Counted from the first letter of the stretch, positions 1 through 8,541 are shown. The stretch is DNA of 64,000 bases from Phycisphaerales bacterium UBA7800 (GCA_002480565.1 DLCK01000026.1:188797-252796); one strand, 5' to 3'. The notes: generated from the letters alone by a model not told the origin. Translations and numbers: made by a program.

Positions 1-463
1 GATAACCTGCTGCGGTGACCTGATGTTCCTGCATCGCTTCAAGTAATGCGGCCTGCGTCTTGGGCGGCGTCCGGTTGATTTCGTCAGCAAGGATCACGTT
101 GGCAAAGACCGGGCCTTTGACGAATCGCAGATTGCGTTTGCCGGTGCCACGGTCTTCCTCGATCACTTCCGTACCTGTGATATCCGAAGGCATCAGGTCC
201 GGCGTGAACTGGATACGCGAAAAACCCAGTGACAGCGTTTTGGATATCGTGGAAATCAATAACGTCTTGGCCAAACCCGGCACGCCAACGAGGACCGCGT
301 GTCCTTTGCATAACAATGCCATGAGCAGTTGGTCGATGACATCCTGCTGACCGACGATGACCTTGCCAATCTCGGATTGGAGTTGAGCGGACAGATCGCG
401 GATTTGTTGAATCATTTGTGCGACATCATCATCAGGCGGAGTCGGCGAAGCATTGTCAGACAT
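1..463 (-). CDS. MoxR-family AAA+ ATPase, N-terminal part (cut by window edge)
   Basis: The first 154 codons of a MoxR-type ATPase are present; the rest lies beyond the left edge. From the ATG at 463 the protein has a Walker A motif GVPGLAKT (residues 60-67) and a Walker B motif ILADEINR near residue 125, followed by TPPKTQAALLEAMQE, a very typical MoxR segment. MoxR ATPases act as chaperone-like partners of VWA-domain proteins and of DUF58 proteins, which usually lie immediately downstream; those would be outside this window. The family call is secure, but the specific partner and role cannot be told from what is visible. Confidence 0.93.
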   Translation of the reverse strand, partial: MSDNASPTPPDDDVAQMIQQIRDLSAQLQSEIGKVIVGQQDVIDQLLMALLCKGHAVLVGVPGLAKTLLISTISKTLSLGFSRIQFTPDLMPSDITGTEVIEEDRGTGKRNLRFVKGPVFANVILADEINRTPPKTQAALLEAMQEHQVTAAGY

Positions 464-581
464 GAAAGGCTCCCATGATCAAAGGACAGGTTCAAGCATC
501 AACAAGTATACCGGCAATGTACGTTTACGATGCAAGGAAAACGTTGATAAAGGGGTTTAATCAAGCGAGTTGGTTTGCCGT

Positions 582-1427
582 TTAGAGAAACTGCCAATCA
601 CTATAGTACACGCAGTAACCCCAGAGCAGGGCATTGGTAATACCATGTGCCCAGACGACCGGGCCGAGTCCTTTATTGCGGGTCACGCGTAACAATGCGA
701 TGTACATCAGGCTACAGACCACCGCGCCTGGCCAATCGCGCATGCCATGTCCGATGGTGAATATCAACGTTGAAAGCACGATGCCCGTGACACTCAATTG
801 CCCCAATACAGTCTCATTGAACATCCGGGCAAAGGGCTGTTCATGTTCGTCTGCGCGCTTTGCAATCGACGTATGCATCAACCATTCACCGATCAAAGGC
901 AAGTCCTGACCCCATTGCAACACGCCGACAACCACCTGCCGAAAGCTGTGAAAGCTTCGCAGTAAAAGTGACCGCACAAACAGCTCTTCAAACAAAGGTA
1001 CCAGCAGACTCATCCCCACCACCCGCATGGATAGACTCAACCAGTGGATCGCTGGACTCATGCGTGTAAATAGGTGTTCAGGGTCATCCGGTGATACCGC
1101 AAAGCGCTCAGGAAACAGTGTGATCATCCACTTGCCCAATGCGATCCAGATCACGCAGACCAAGATGCCCACGGGGATCGCTAGCCAATGAAATCGGAGG
1201 TTCAGTTCAGGTGTCAAGCGACGATATCGCCAGAGCAAGGATGCGACGATCAGGCATTGCCCCCCATAGAGCAGTGGATACATCCAAGGCTGATCGTCGG
1301 TCACCATTGCGATCAGCGGCAGCAATGCGACATAGATCACATAAGGCAATACACGCGGATGCCAGGGATGTTCGGACATCCATCGATCCAGCGTGTTGCC
1401 TGTAGTTGTGGACTGTGCGTCATTCAT
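582..1427 (-). CDS. CPBP-family (CAAX-protease-like) intramembrane glutamic protease
   Basis: A 281-residue polytopic membrane protein with the three hallmarks of CPBP/Abi proteases: an EELFVR motif (glutamates 147-148, arginine 152), a histidine in FTIGHG (residue 227) and an HGITN motif (H261, N265). These residues make the intramembrane active site in the Rce1/Abi family. Hydrophobic segments lie near residues 27-42, 53-66, 82-98, 135-146, 210-228 and 236-270. The EELF-R-S form resembles the CAAX-protease-related proteins found with exosortase systems in planctomycetes and proteobacteria, but no exosortase is visible here, so that link is inference. Its substrate is unknown. Confidence 0.85.
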   Translation of the reverse strand: MNDAQSTTTGNTLDRWMSEHPWHPRVLPYVIYVALLPLIAMVTDDQPWMYPLLYGGQCLIVASLLWRYRRLTPELNLRFHWLAIPVGILVCVIWIALGKWMITLFPERFAVSPDDPEHLFTRMSPAIHWLSLSMRVVGMSLLVPLFEELFVRSLLLRSFHSFRQVVVGVLQWGQDLPLIGEWLMHTSIAKRADEHEQPFARMFNETVLGQLSVTGIVLSTLIFTIGHGMRDWPGAVVCSLMYIALLRVTRNKGLGPVVWAHGITNALLWGYCVYYSDWQFL

Positions 1428-1473
1428 GCCGTGTTCATGCTACAGCGATGTACGGATGATGCAATATGGAAAG

Positions 1474-1502
1474 TAAAAAACCGGATCGCGATGATCCGGT
1501 TG
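1474..1502 (-). terminator. Rho-independent terminator of the pseudopilin operon
   Basis: A perfect hairpin (AACCGGATC, 5-base loop, GATCCGGTT; 1479-1501) is followed on the minus strand by a run of T residues (complement of the A tract at 1474-1480). It sits 45 bases beyond the stop of the last pseudopilin gene and is the only clear terminator in the 5-kb operon. A weaker T-rich stretch on the plus side could make it bidirectional. Confidence 0.85.
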
Positions 1503-1545
1503 TTTTAATCGTGTGGTGTGACTGTGCGTTAAATTGCAATGTCTA

Positions 1546-2112
1546 TCACTTGAAATTTTCGACATGCCCGTCCCAGAACGACCGGTTCCAGGTGGTATTG
1601 TTAAGGTGTCGAATATCCTTACCGGCATTCCAGTCACCGCAACGATAGTGATTGCCGACATTGACTCTTGAATCGTTGAGCCACGGTTTTTCTGACAATG
1701 GATCCCGAGCATAATAGGAGTCGGTCAGACGCCATGCCTGGGAACTGTTGGGATAGCTGGAAGTAAACGCACAGTTGGCCGTACTGACTTCATTGGCAGG
1801 CATGACCGGCGCTTCGAGACAGTAGAACACGCTACTCATGCCTTTCTGCGGGGTATTGAAATACTTGGCTATTTTGCCCCGCCATGCCCAGTTGGGGTAG
1901 GGGAGGTACTCCTTGAAATCCTGGACATAGGATTGTGAAACCACCCCCAGTGACTTGAGCCTGCTAAAGCAGTCGATACTCCGCGAACTCGCGCGCGCCG
2001 ACGCCAATGCCGGGAGCAGGATTGAAATGAGTATCGACACGATGGAGATGACCACCAACAGTTCGATGAGCGTAAATGCGTGTCGTGTGTGTCGTGTGTG
2101 TGTATATTTCAT
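1546..2112 (-). CDS. Pseudopilin-like protein 5, short divergent form
   Basis: Last gene of the five-pseudopilin array, 188 residues from the ATG at 2112, which has GAGG at a good distance; the longer reading frame starts at a TTG inside that region. It has the class III prepilin signal HAFTLIELLVVIS, where cleavage and methylation before F are expected, followed by the hydrophobic alpha-1 helix. The body is shorter than in its neighbours and shares few of their motifs. The C-terminal motif reads H-(11 residues)-DGH instead of H-X9-DGH. It is probably a surface or periplasmic pseudopilin; ligand and partners are unknown. Confidence 0.85.
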   Translation of the reverse strand: MKYTHTRHTRHAFTLIELLVVISIVSILISILLPALASARASSRSIDCFSRLKSLGVVSQSYVQDFKEYLPYPNWAWRGKIAKYFNTPQKGMSSVFYCLEAPVMPANEVSTANCAFTSSYPNSSQAWRLTDSYYARDPLSEKPWLNDSRVNVGNHYRCGDWNAGKDIRHLNNTTWNRSFWDGHVENFK

Positions 2113-2142
2113 TCTGATTGCCTCTGTCAAAAAAAAGAGCTG

Positions 2143-2847
2143 TCATTGCAGATTAAAGTTGTCAATGGATGTATCGTCTGCCAGATCGGTTGTGTTTTGA
2201 ATGATGTACTGAGCAGTGAAAAAACGTGTGTGTCCATCGGCAAATAGTATGGGTGTGCCTGTCTTGTGGCGGTCAATGGCGAATTTCATATCCTGCCCGA
2301 CACGATGAGCGCTGCTTAAATGCCAGTCGTTGGTATGCGACACATGAATTTTGATTGAAGGTCGTGGGATATTCAGAAAGAATCGAGGCTGTTGCCATCT
2401 CTTGGGATTCCAGCCTGAAACCGTTGTCATGTAAAGCGATTCAGCAATGGAGTCACTCCACGGCGAGGCGTTGGGGTCATTGAACTCACAACGCCAGATG
2501 GAATTATTCATGTTGGAAAATTTTTGTTTATATCCACCCCAAAAGGAATTGGTGTGACTACCAGACCATTCTGGCATACCGGTGTAGGGGCCGATGCAAC
2601 TCCACATATTCATTCCCGGGTAATTATTGTCTCCAGTCAGTGGCGGCAGGTAGTCATTGAAATCAGACATATACATGACAAAGCCAAGCCCCACCTGTTT
2701 CATGTTTGACATACATTTTGCCGTCCATGCAGTCTCGCGCGCTTTTTTCAAAGCTGGAAGCAATATGGCAACAAGCATTGCAATAATGGAAATCACAACC
2801 AGCAACTCAATGAGCGTGAAAGCAGAATGTGAACGAGAATGTGTCAT
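2143..2847 (-). CDS. Pseudopilin-like protein 4 with H-X9-DG motif
   Basis: 234 residues from ATG 2847, with AAGGA upstream; the open frame extends further but into the preceding gene. N-terminal SAFTLIELLVVIS is the prepilin peptidase site plus helix. Cysteines occur in TAKC, WSC and WRC, as in the three upstream paralogues. The C-terminus has RHKTGTPILFADGH (H-X9-DG, the TIGR04294-type motif of planctomycete and lentisphaera pseudopilins) and ends in SIDNFNLQ, almost identical to the other copies. Spacing to the genes on either side is about 30 bases, consistent with one polycistronic mRNA. Confidence 0.9.
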   Translation of the reverse strand: MTHSRSHSAFTLIELLVVISIIAMLVAILLPALKKARETAWTAKCMSNMKQVGLGFVMYMSDFNDYLPPLTGDNNYPGMNMWSCIGPYTGMPEWSGSHTNSFWGGYKQKFSNMNNSIWRCEFNDPNASPWSDSIAESLYMTTVSGWNPKRWQQPRFFLNIPRPSIKIHVSHTNDWHLSSAHRVGQDMKFAIDRHKTGTPILFADGHTRFFTAQYIIQNTTDLADDTSIDNFNLQ

Positions 2848-2875
2848 GGCACCGGTCCTTGATTCACCAGAAGAT

Positions 2876-3598
2876 TTATCGCAGATTGAAGTTGTCAATG
2901 GACTTGTCGTCGGCAAGATCGGTAATGTTTTCGAGAATATGTTCAGCGGTATAAAACTTGGCATGTGAATCCGCAAAAAGAATCGGAGTGCCTGTTTTAT
3001 GCCGATATATCGCAAAACCCGATGTACTGGCGACATTGGCTACAGAACTCAAATGCCAGTCATTTGAATGGGACACATGGATTTTGATCGCCGGTTGAGG
3101 GATATCAAAAAAGAATCGGGGATCGCCCCATTTTTGCGGGCTGGTCCCTGAAATTTTTGTCATGTACATCGACTCACCCAAGGTTTTACGCCAAGGATGG
3201 GATTCGGAGTCGTTAAAAGAACAACCCCAGATTGTGCGTTGGAAGATAGCGGTTCGCTGTTTGTATTGTCCCCAGATACTGCTGCCGCTTTGATGCCCAC
3301 GCCATTCTTCCATACCGGTGTAGGGGCCGATGCAGTTCCACATGCCGTAGACCTGAATCGTTGGCTCAGTGGCAGAGCGTTGTTGATTAAGCGGTGGCAG
3401 ATAATCATTGTAATCCACCAGGTACATGGCGAAACCCGAGCCAATCTGCTTCATGTTGGCCAAACACTTGGAGGTCAATGCCGATTGGCGTGCCTTGGCC
3501 AACGCCGGGAGCAGAATGCCCACAAGCATCGCGATGATGGAAATGACAACCAGTAACTCGATGAGTGTAAAAGCATGTTTTGAACGTGTGTGATGCAT
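2876..3598 (-). CDS. Pseudopilin-like protein 3; H-X9-DS variant
   Basis: 240 residues from ATG 3598, preceded by AGGCGG; an upstream in-frame ATG at 3622 lacks that spacing. It has the KHAFTLIELLVVIS prepilin signal, the shared cysteines (TSKC, WNC, WGC), a GPYTGMEEW motif also found in its neighbours, and the ending SIDNFNLR. The C-terminal motif reads RHKTGTPILFADSH: the glycine of H-X9-DG is replaced by serine, the only such change among the four long paralogues. It is otherwise a close copy of genes 1, 2 and 4, so the cassette grew by tandem duplication. Confidence 0.9.
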   Translation of the reverse strand: MHHTRSKHAFTLIELLVVISIIAMLVGILLPALAKARQSALTSKCLANMKQIGSGFAMYLVDYNDYLPPLNQQRSATEPTIQVYGMWNCIGPYTGMEEWRGHQSGSSIWGQYKQRTAIFQRTIWGCSFNDSESHPWRKTLGESMYMTKISGTSPQKWGDPRFFFDIPQPAIKIHVSHSNDWHLSSVANVASTSGFAIYRHKTGTPILFADSHAKFYTAEHILENITDLADDKSIDNFNLR

Positions 3599-3627
3599 CC
3601 TGTTTCCGCCTTGATTGATCATGAAAC

Positions 3628-4350
3628 TTACCTGAGATTGAAGTTGTCAATGTCCTCGTCATTTGAAAGATCCGTCAGGTCATTGATGATGGACTCTGCG
3701 CTGTAAAACCGAACATGGCCATCAGCAAAGGAGATGGGGGTGCCCGTTTCATGACGGTAAATATCAAAGCTGCTTGTTGAACCAACACTACTTCGCCCAC
3801 CAAGGTGATAGTCACCGCCGGTATGCGAAACATGCACTTTGATTGAAGGTGTTGGGATATCCAAAAAGACGCGCGGGTCGGCCCATTGGCGAGGATTCCA
3901 GCCGGACCTTGGGGTCATATACAGTGATTCGCCATAGGTCCCTTTCCACGGGTGAGAGTCGGGATCGTTGAATCGGCAACCCCACATGGTCCGTGCAAAA
4001 ATTGGATACTTCTGCTTGTAAGCCCCCCAATAGGAGTTGGAAGACTTTTCGCCGTTCCATTCTTCCATGTTGGTATAGATACCCAGACAATTCCACATGC
4101 CGTATTGCTTGGAGGTTTTCCAGGACTTGTTGGATTTTTCCTGATTCACCGGTGGCAGGTAGTCTCGGTTGTCCGCCATATACATGTTAAAAGCCAAGCT
4201 GATTTGTTTGAGATTCGACGAACACTTGGCGGTATAGGCAGACTTTCGCGCCTTGGCTAATGCAGGCAGCAGGATCGCCATGAGCAAAGAAATAATGGAG
4301 ATCACGACCAGCAACTCAATGAGTGTGAAAGCATTCTGTTTGCGTTTCAT
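3628..4350 (-). CDS. Pseudopilin-like protein 2 with H-X9-DG motif
   Basis: 240 residues starting MKRKQNAFTLIELL, with GAGG 7 bases upstream of ATG 4350. The short basic leader before the FTLIE cleavage site and the following hydrophobic helix are classical for type II secretion and type IV pilin-like proteins. Conserved cysteines TAKC, WNC and WGC, a GESLYMTP segment, RHETGTPISFADGH and the tail DIDNFNLR are shared with the neighbouring copies. Such proteins are processed by a prepilin peptidase and assembled or anchored in the envelope; whether these form a fibre or stay as single anchored proteins cannot be told. Confidence 0.9.
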   Translation of the reverse strand: MKRKQNAFTLIELLVVISIISLLMAILLPALAKARKSAYTAKCSSNLKQISLAFNMYMADNRDYLPPVNQEKSNKSWKTSKQYGMWNCLGIYTNMEEWNGEKSSNSYWGAYKQKYPIFARTMWGCRFNDPDSHPWKGTYGESLYMTPRSGWNPRQWADPRVFLDIPTPSIKVHVSHTGGDYHLGGRSSVGSTSSFDIYRHETGTPISFADGHVRFYSAESIINDLTDLSNDEDIDNFNLR

Positions 4351-4384
4351 GTGTTACCTCACAATTTGCGTCGTTGTACGTGGG

Positions 4385-5107
4385 TCATCGCAGATTGAAG
4401 TTGTTGATGTCTCTGTCGTCGGCCAGATCGGTGATGTTGTCGATGATGTACTGAGCATCAAAGAATCGGACGTGCCCGTCAGCAAAGAGAATGGGCGTGC
4501 CGGTCTTGTGACGGTTGATATCAAATTGAGTGGTCACGCCGACATTGGCTACGCTGCTCAGATGCCAATCGGTGGCATGAGAGACGTGGATTTTCACCGA
4601 AGGCTGAGGGATATTCAGAAAGAATCGGGGATCACCCCATTGGTAAGGATTGCCCCAGCTTGAGACCGGCGTCATGTAAATGGACTCAGCAAGCATGTCA
4701 CCCCCCCAGGGTGCTGCGTCGCGGTGGTTAAACGGGCAGGTCCACACAGAATTTTTCATGGTGTCATGTCGTTGTTTGTAGGCTCCCCAGAAACTACCGG
4801 TGTGTTCGCCAGCCCAATCACGCATCCCGGTGTACGGGCCGATGCAGTTCCACATGCCGTATTGCTTGGGGGTTCTCCACGAATTCGTCGAACGGTTTTG
4901 ATCCAGTGGCGGCAAGTAGTCCTTGTAGTCCGCCATGTACATGGCAAATCCCAGACCGATCTGCTTCATACTCGACATACACTTGCTCGTCCAGGACGCT
5001 TCACGCGCCTTACCCAAAGCTGGCAGCAGAATGGAAATCAACAAAGCAACAATGGAAATCACAACCAACAATTCAATCAAAGTAAATGCAGATTTGCGCG
5101 GTTTCAT
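4385..5107 (-). CDS. Pseudopilin-like protein 1 with H-X9-DG motif, overlaps regulator gene
   Basis: First pseudopilin of the array, 240 residues, start ATG 5107 with a strong GGAGG. Its ATG overlaps the TGA of the upstream regulator gene by four bases (ATGA), so translation of the two is probably coupled. Prepilin signal SAFTLIELLVVIS, cysteines TSKC, WNC and WTC, motif RHKTGTPILFADGH and tail DINNFNLR match the downstream copies. The physical coupling to a sugar-sensing-type regulator suggests that the cassette is switched on by a specific ligand; this is inference from gene order. Confidence 0.92.
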   Translation of the reverse strand: MKPRKSAFTLIELLVVISIVALLISILLPALGKAREASWTSKCMSSMKQIGLGFAMYMADYKDYLPPLDQNRSTNSWRTPKQYGMWNCIGPYTGMRDWAGEHTGSFWGAYKQRHDTMKNSVWTCPFNHRDAAPWGGDMLAESIYMTPVSSWGNPYQWGDPRFFLNIPQPSVKIHVSHATDWHLSSVANVGVTTQFDINRHKTGTPILFADGHVRFFDAQYIIDNITDLADDRDINNFNLR

Positions 5108-6276
5108 GATAAAACCTCCGGGGAAGATGTGGACGTGCTTTCCAATAAACCCAATCGGTCAAGTAAAGCAGACAAATCAGGCCCCAATCGCTTATCCGCG
5201 CCACATGTCTGACGAACATGCAGATAAAGCGGCGGACTCTGTGTGGACTGATCAGCTTCATCCTTGGATAACGCCAACGCATGACGCAATAACCAATGGG
5301 CAACGTACTCATAACGCGTATAGAAAGAACTCAAAGGCGGATCGCTGTGTAAGGCCGCATCCGTATCGTTGTAACCCAGAACCGCAAAGTCCCCCGGTGC
5401 ACTTAAACCAATCTTGTGCATCGCAGTAAGCAGCCGAACGGCATGCGTATCGTCATAAGCAATGACCGCGAGCTTGGGGCACAGTGGAGCCAATTCAGTT
5501 GCCAGTTTATCCATCGCATGCGAGCCGGACTTGACTAGGTGACTGCGAAAATCCGTAATCCCAAATCGGCAGATAAAGTTGGTGTAACCCATCATTTTAC
5601 GCTGGAGAATTGTGTCCTCCGGAGAAACCGGGCCAACAAAAGCAATCTGCTCATAACCCAACTCAGTGAAATACGCACCGGCAGCTTCCACACACTGCTG
5701 AGTCGTCTGGCCAAAGAGCGTCGGACGCTCAAAGCAATTTTCCTCTAAACCGGGCAATAACACCGGTACGCAAATCGGCAAACCCGACCGCCGCACCAAC
5801 GTCGCCAACTCATCAGATTGATCCCATGGCAACCACGGAACAATCACACTGCCGCAACCCTCGCGAGCCAACTCCTTGATCTGAGCATCAGCCTGAACGC
5901 CAAAATGATCCACCATCTTGGTAATCAAATGAACCTCACGCTGTCGAGCCTCCTCAGCAAGGAGTCCGGCAATGCGAAGACCATAGGCATCACCCTTGGC
6001 ATGCAATAACAAGCCAATTCGATCCTGCTGGCTGGCGGCACCGGTACTGTCAAAATCAGCCACAAACGTCCCGCTACCTGTCCGTTTGACCACGCGGCCT
6101 TCCTGACTCAGCAGGTTCAAGGCCTTGCGAACCGTTAGAAAACTACAGCCAAGCTCAGACGCCAAGTCGCGTTCAGAAGGCAACTTATCACCACTTTCGA
6201 GGGTCTGGATCAACTGGTCAAGGTGTTCCTTGATCATCAGGTATTTGAGCTGAGGTGATGAACTGATAAGCGACAT
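5104..6276 (-). CDS. GntR-type regulator with LacI-like sugar-binding domain
   Basis: 390 residues. Residues about 8-75 form a GntR winged helix: SGDKLPSERDLASELGCS, then TVRKALNLLSQEGRV and RTGSGTFV. Residues about 85-360 match the periplasmic-binding-protein fold used by LacI/GalR and AraR regulators (DRIGLLLHAKG, IAFVGPVS, VIAYDDTHA, VLGYNDTD). This GntR-HTH plus Peripla_BP_3 layout is that of the arabinose repressor AraR, so a sugar or related small ligand is the expected effector. The gene leads the pseudopilin operon and overlaps its first gene by 4 bases. An inverted repeat just upstream (6297-6317) is a candidate autoregulatory operator. Confidence 0.9.
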   Translation of the reverse strand: MSLISSSPQLKYLMIKEHLDQLIQTLESGDKLPSERDLASELGCSFLTVRKALNLLSQEGRVVKRTGSGTFVADFDSTGAASQQDRIGLLLHAKGDAYGLRIAGLLAEEARQREVHLITKMVDHFGVQADAQIKELAREGCGSVIVPWLPWDQSDELATLVRRSGLPICVPVLLPGLEENCFERPTLFGQTTQQCVEAAGAYFTELGYEQIAFVGPVSPEDTILQRKMMGYTNFICRFGITDFRSHLVKSGSHAMDKLATELAPLCPKLAVIAYDDTHAVRLLTAMHKIGLSAPGDFAVLGYNDTDAALHSDPPLSSFYTRYEYVAHWLLRHALALSKDEADQSTQSPPLYLHVRQTCGADKRLGPDLSALLDRLGLLESTSTSSPEVLS

Positions 6277-6296
6277 ACGAATACAATAGGACTACC

Positions 6297-6317
6297 ATAG
6301 CACAAAGTCAATGCTAT
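6297..6317. promoter_or_regulatory. Candidate operator: inverted repeat ATAGCA-N9-TGCTAT
   Basis: A perfect 6+6 inverted repeat with a 9-base spacer lies 21 bases upstream of the GntR-type regulator start, where an operator for an autoregulated repressor would be expected. No second copy was found in the window. The dyad is real; the assignment to this regulator is inference. Confidence 0.4.
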
Positions 6318-6760
6318 ACATTTGTTATTGCTTGTGGATAGCAGCCTGTCTTTTACAGGTTTGAAAGCGCCCTTGATCCATGGCTCAGCTAAAAACGATA
6401 CAACCATTTATTTTTGTTGTATTTGTGATCTTTTACCTGCTTTTTTCCAAGAACAGTATAAGCACTCTGACGTCAATAAAGAATATAAAATGCAGTATGA
6501 ATTTGTTAAAACATAGCATTTGCAATGCACTTTAGTCCGATGAGTCACATTCGTCATTATTGAAGTCTTGGCGGAGTAGTCTGTCTGAGGGTAAACCAAA
6601 GAGATAGTGTTATGTAAGTTGAACAGTATTCACCATTAAGGTTTACACAACCTATCCACCGGGACAATTTTTCTACTTGCACTCTCATGGTTTGGCCGAT
6701 ACCTTTTGTGCGATCGCCGTACGTGGGGGTCAGTACTTGGGGCCGAAACTGGAACGATTT
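6318..6760. other. Intergenic region without convincing gene
   Basis: AT-rich gap between the divergent regulator and small-membrane-protein genes. Short open frames here (for example 6322-6516 plus and 6408-6599 minus) lack ribosome sites and recognisable sequence. A widely spaced GTAAACC/GGTTTAC dyad (about 6591-6652) may be regulatory. Promoters for both flanking transcripts must lie here, but no convincing -35/-10 pair was identified. Confidence 0.5.
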
Positions 6761-7060
6761 ATGGGCAACTTAGGGAAAATCATGGCTTGGGGCACCGTCG
6801 TGGCAATCGGCGTGGTCACCACAGCTTTAGCCGTCTGGCTGATTCGATCTCCTCAAATCGTCCAAGATACACCCTTGGAATCCGTGGTGAAGCATCCGGG
6901 CATGGTCATTGGGGTGGCCGTGCTTGCGATACTGCCTTGGTGGACACTGGTTTTTAGTGCCATCGATTCGGATAGCGCTCGTTCAAAAGGGCGTAAGGGA
7001 CCAGCCGACTGGTTATCAGTCATGATCGTCGACCGAGAACGTCACGATAAACGCTGGTAG
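6761..7060 (+). CDS. Small membrane protein, two transmembrane segments, unknown function
   Basis: 99 residues from ATG 6761, with GGAA about 10 bases upstream; the open frame extends to a TTG at 6677, but that extension is polar and has no ribosome site. Two hydrophobic segments (about residues 8-28 and 47-67) are joined by a short loop, followed by a charged tail ending DRERHDKRW. I do not recognise a family. It stands alone, followed by a hairpin at 7087-7120. Confidence 0.6.
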   Translation: MGNLGKIMAWGTVVAIGVVTTALAVWLIRSPQIVQDTPLESVVKHPGMVIGVAVLAILPWWTLVFSAIDSDSARSKGRKGPADWLSVMIVDRERHDKRW

Positions 7061-7086
7061 TTCCATTTTTATCCTATCTTTAACTT

Positions 7087-7120
7087 GAAACACGATCAGA
7101 CAAACCACTGGTCGTGTTTC
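7087..7120 (+). terminator. Hairpin after small membrane protein gene
   Basis: A 13-bp stem (GAAACACGATCAG pairing with CTGGTCGTGTTTC, one G-U pair) with an 8-base loop lies 26 bases after the stop codon. There is no U tract, so it may act as an mRNA 3' stabiliser or a weak terminator. Confidence 0.5.
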
Positions 7121-7235
7121 ATGCTGCGCGTCGGTTACTTGATCTTGATTCGGTTTCTATTTTCTGGCAATCCTGTCCTCAAACGGCCTAATCTCAAGCC
7201 ACTGATCGGACGATGACATATTGTGAGGATATGCC

Positions 7236-8420
7236 ATGACCGCAACGCAAACGGATAACAATCCAAGGATCGGCCAGGCGGTGCAATATGCACGCGAAAC
7301 GCTAAGCATCCCAAGCCGAGTCGAATGGATCGAAAAAGCTGTCGATCACCTTGTCCAACCGACCCAAACCTGGGGCATCTGTGACGAGGATCGCGCTTCG
7401 AGACTCACCATTGTGCTCACCGAAGCACTGACCAATGCTGTAGTCCATGGCAACCTGGGGATCAGCTCAGAACTTAAGGAAGATGGCGACGCCTTTGCCA
7501 TCGAACTCTCACGCCGATCAAGCCAGGAAGACCTGGCGTCCAAGCCTGTTGACATTGAAGCAGAATACGACGGCACCTGTGCCACCTGGACCATCACCGA
7601 CCAGGGCAACGGCTTTGATGTCGAATCCTTTATCAAAAAACTCGACGACGACGGCCCGGACCTGGATCTGCTCTCAGGTCGAGGTGTCATGCTCATCCGA
7701 GCCTTTGTCGATGAAGTCACCTGGGATCTGGGCGGCAGACAAATCCGATTCACCATGACCCGACCCGGTGTCAATCGCCGTAAGCAACGCCGGCTGCAAA
7801 CCCACCAACCCGTCCGTGTGGCTTCCTATGGCAACAACGGCAAGGTCGACTGGGGCAAGGCGCTCGACGCACTCACCTTGGACCTTTCATCCGGTGGTGC
7901 GAGCCTGCTGCATCCATCCGTGGAAAATGCCACACGCTTGATGATCGAAATCAAAGGTCCCAAAGGCAAGATGTACATCCCCGCCGAAGTCTGTCGAACC
8001 CAACAGATCGACGAAGAGATGATCCAGATTGGTTGCCGTTTCCTGGCACCTGGACCTGATCAAAAGGGCGTCTACACCACACTCGCTCAGCAGATCAAGG
8101 CCTTGGAAAAACTCATCGCACAACTCGAAAAAGTTCAGGACACTGGAACCTTCTCAGCCATGCGATCCCACGCACGTGCGGTCTTCACCGACCCCGTTCA
8201 GGTCGATATGCTCGATGGCAGCAAGATCCGCAAAGCAGTTGGACGCGACCTTTCCAAAGGCGGCGTCTCCTTCATCGGTCAATACGAACTCAAACGCGGT
8301 ACACAAATCGGCATCACCCTCCAACATGGTGACGAACAACCCATCAAGGTTCTGGGCGTGGTCATGCGTTGCAACAAACTCACCGGTAAACACTATGACA
8401 TTGGTGTGAAGTTTATTTGA
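7236..8420 (+). CDS. RsbW-like ATPase domain fused to two PilZ domains
   Basis: 394 residues; ATG 7236 follows GAGGAT. Residues about 15-175 are a GHKL ATPase of the anti-sigma/RsbW type: N-box EALTNAVVHGN, G1 DQGNGFD and G2 GRGVMLIRAF. Two PilZ domains follow (about 177-275 and 310-394). Both keep the c-di-GMP-binding signature: RxxxR (in RRKQRR; in RSHAR) and DxSxxG (LDLSSGG; RDLSKGG). A charged helical linker near residues 280-305 joins the two. The downstream gene encodes a SpoIIE-type phosphatase, the usual counterpart in partner switching. A c-di-GMP-controlled anti-sigma or anti-anti-sigma kinase is the natural inference, but no STAS-domain partner or sigma factor is visible. Confidence 0.88.
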   Translation: MTATQTDNNPRIGQAVQYARETLSIPSRVEWIEKAVDHLVQPTQTWGICDEDRASRLTIVLTEALTNAVVHGNLGISSELKEDGDAFAIELSRRSSQEDLASKPVDIEAEYDGTCATWTITDQGNGFDVESFIKKLDDDGPDLDLLSGRGVMLIRAFVDEVTWDLGGRQIRFTMTRPGVNRRKQRRLQTHQPVRVASYGNNGKVDWGKALDALTLDLSSGGASLLHPSVENATRLMIEIKGPKGKMYIPAEVCRTQQIDEEMIQIGCRFLAPGPDQKGVYTTLAQQIKALEKLIAQLEKVQDTGTFSAMRSHARAVFTDPVQVDMLDGSKIRKAVGRDLSKGGVSFIGQYELKRGTQIGITLQHGDEQPIKVLGVVMRCNKLTGKHYDIGVKFI

Positions 8421-8422
8421 AA

Positions 8423-8537
8423 GGTAATAGAGAGTAGTGAATAGAGAGTAGGCAGTAGTACCAATCAGAAAAGCACTTGCAAATGCAATAATCATTGTTT
8501 TTTTCTACTCCCTACTCCCTGTTCCCTACTTCCTGTA
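8423..8537. repeat. Imperfect inverted repeat of GAGTAG/CTACTCC units
   Basis: Short units (GAGTAG, GAATAGAGAGTAGG) at 8431-8458 are answered by CTACTCCC, CTACTCCC and CCTACTTCC at 8505-8535, forming a loose hairpin between two genes of the same operon. It could modulate expression of the downstream phosphatase gene, whose start is only a few bases beyond. Confidence 0.5.
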
Positions 8538-8541
8538 AAAA

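Noticed and set aside
6322..6516. Open frame of 64 residues upstream of the regulator
   Set aside because: AT-rich sequence with no ribosome site; its composition is typical of chance frames in a promoter region.
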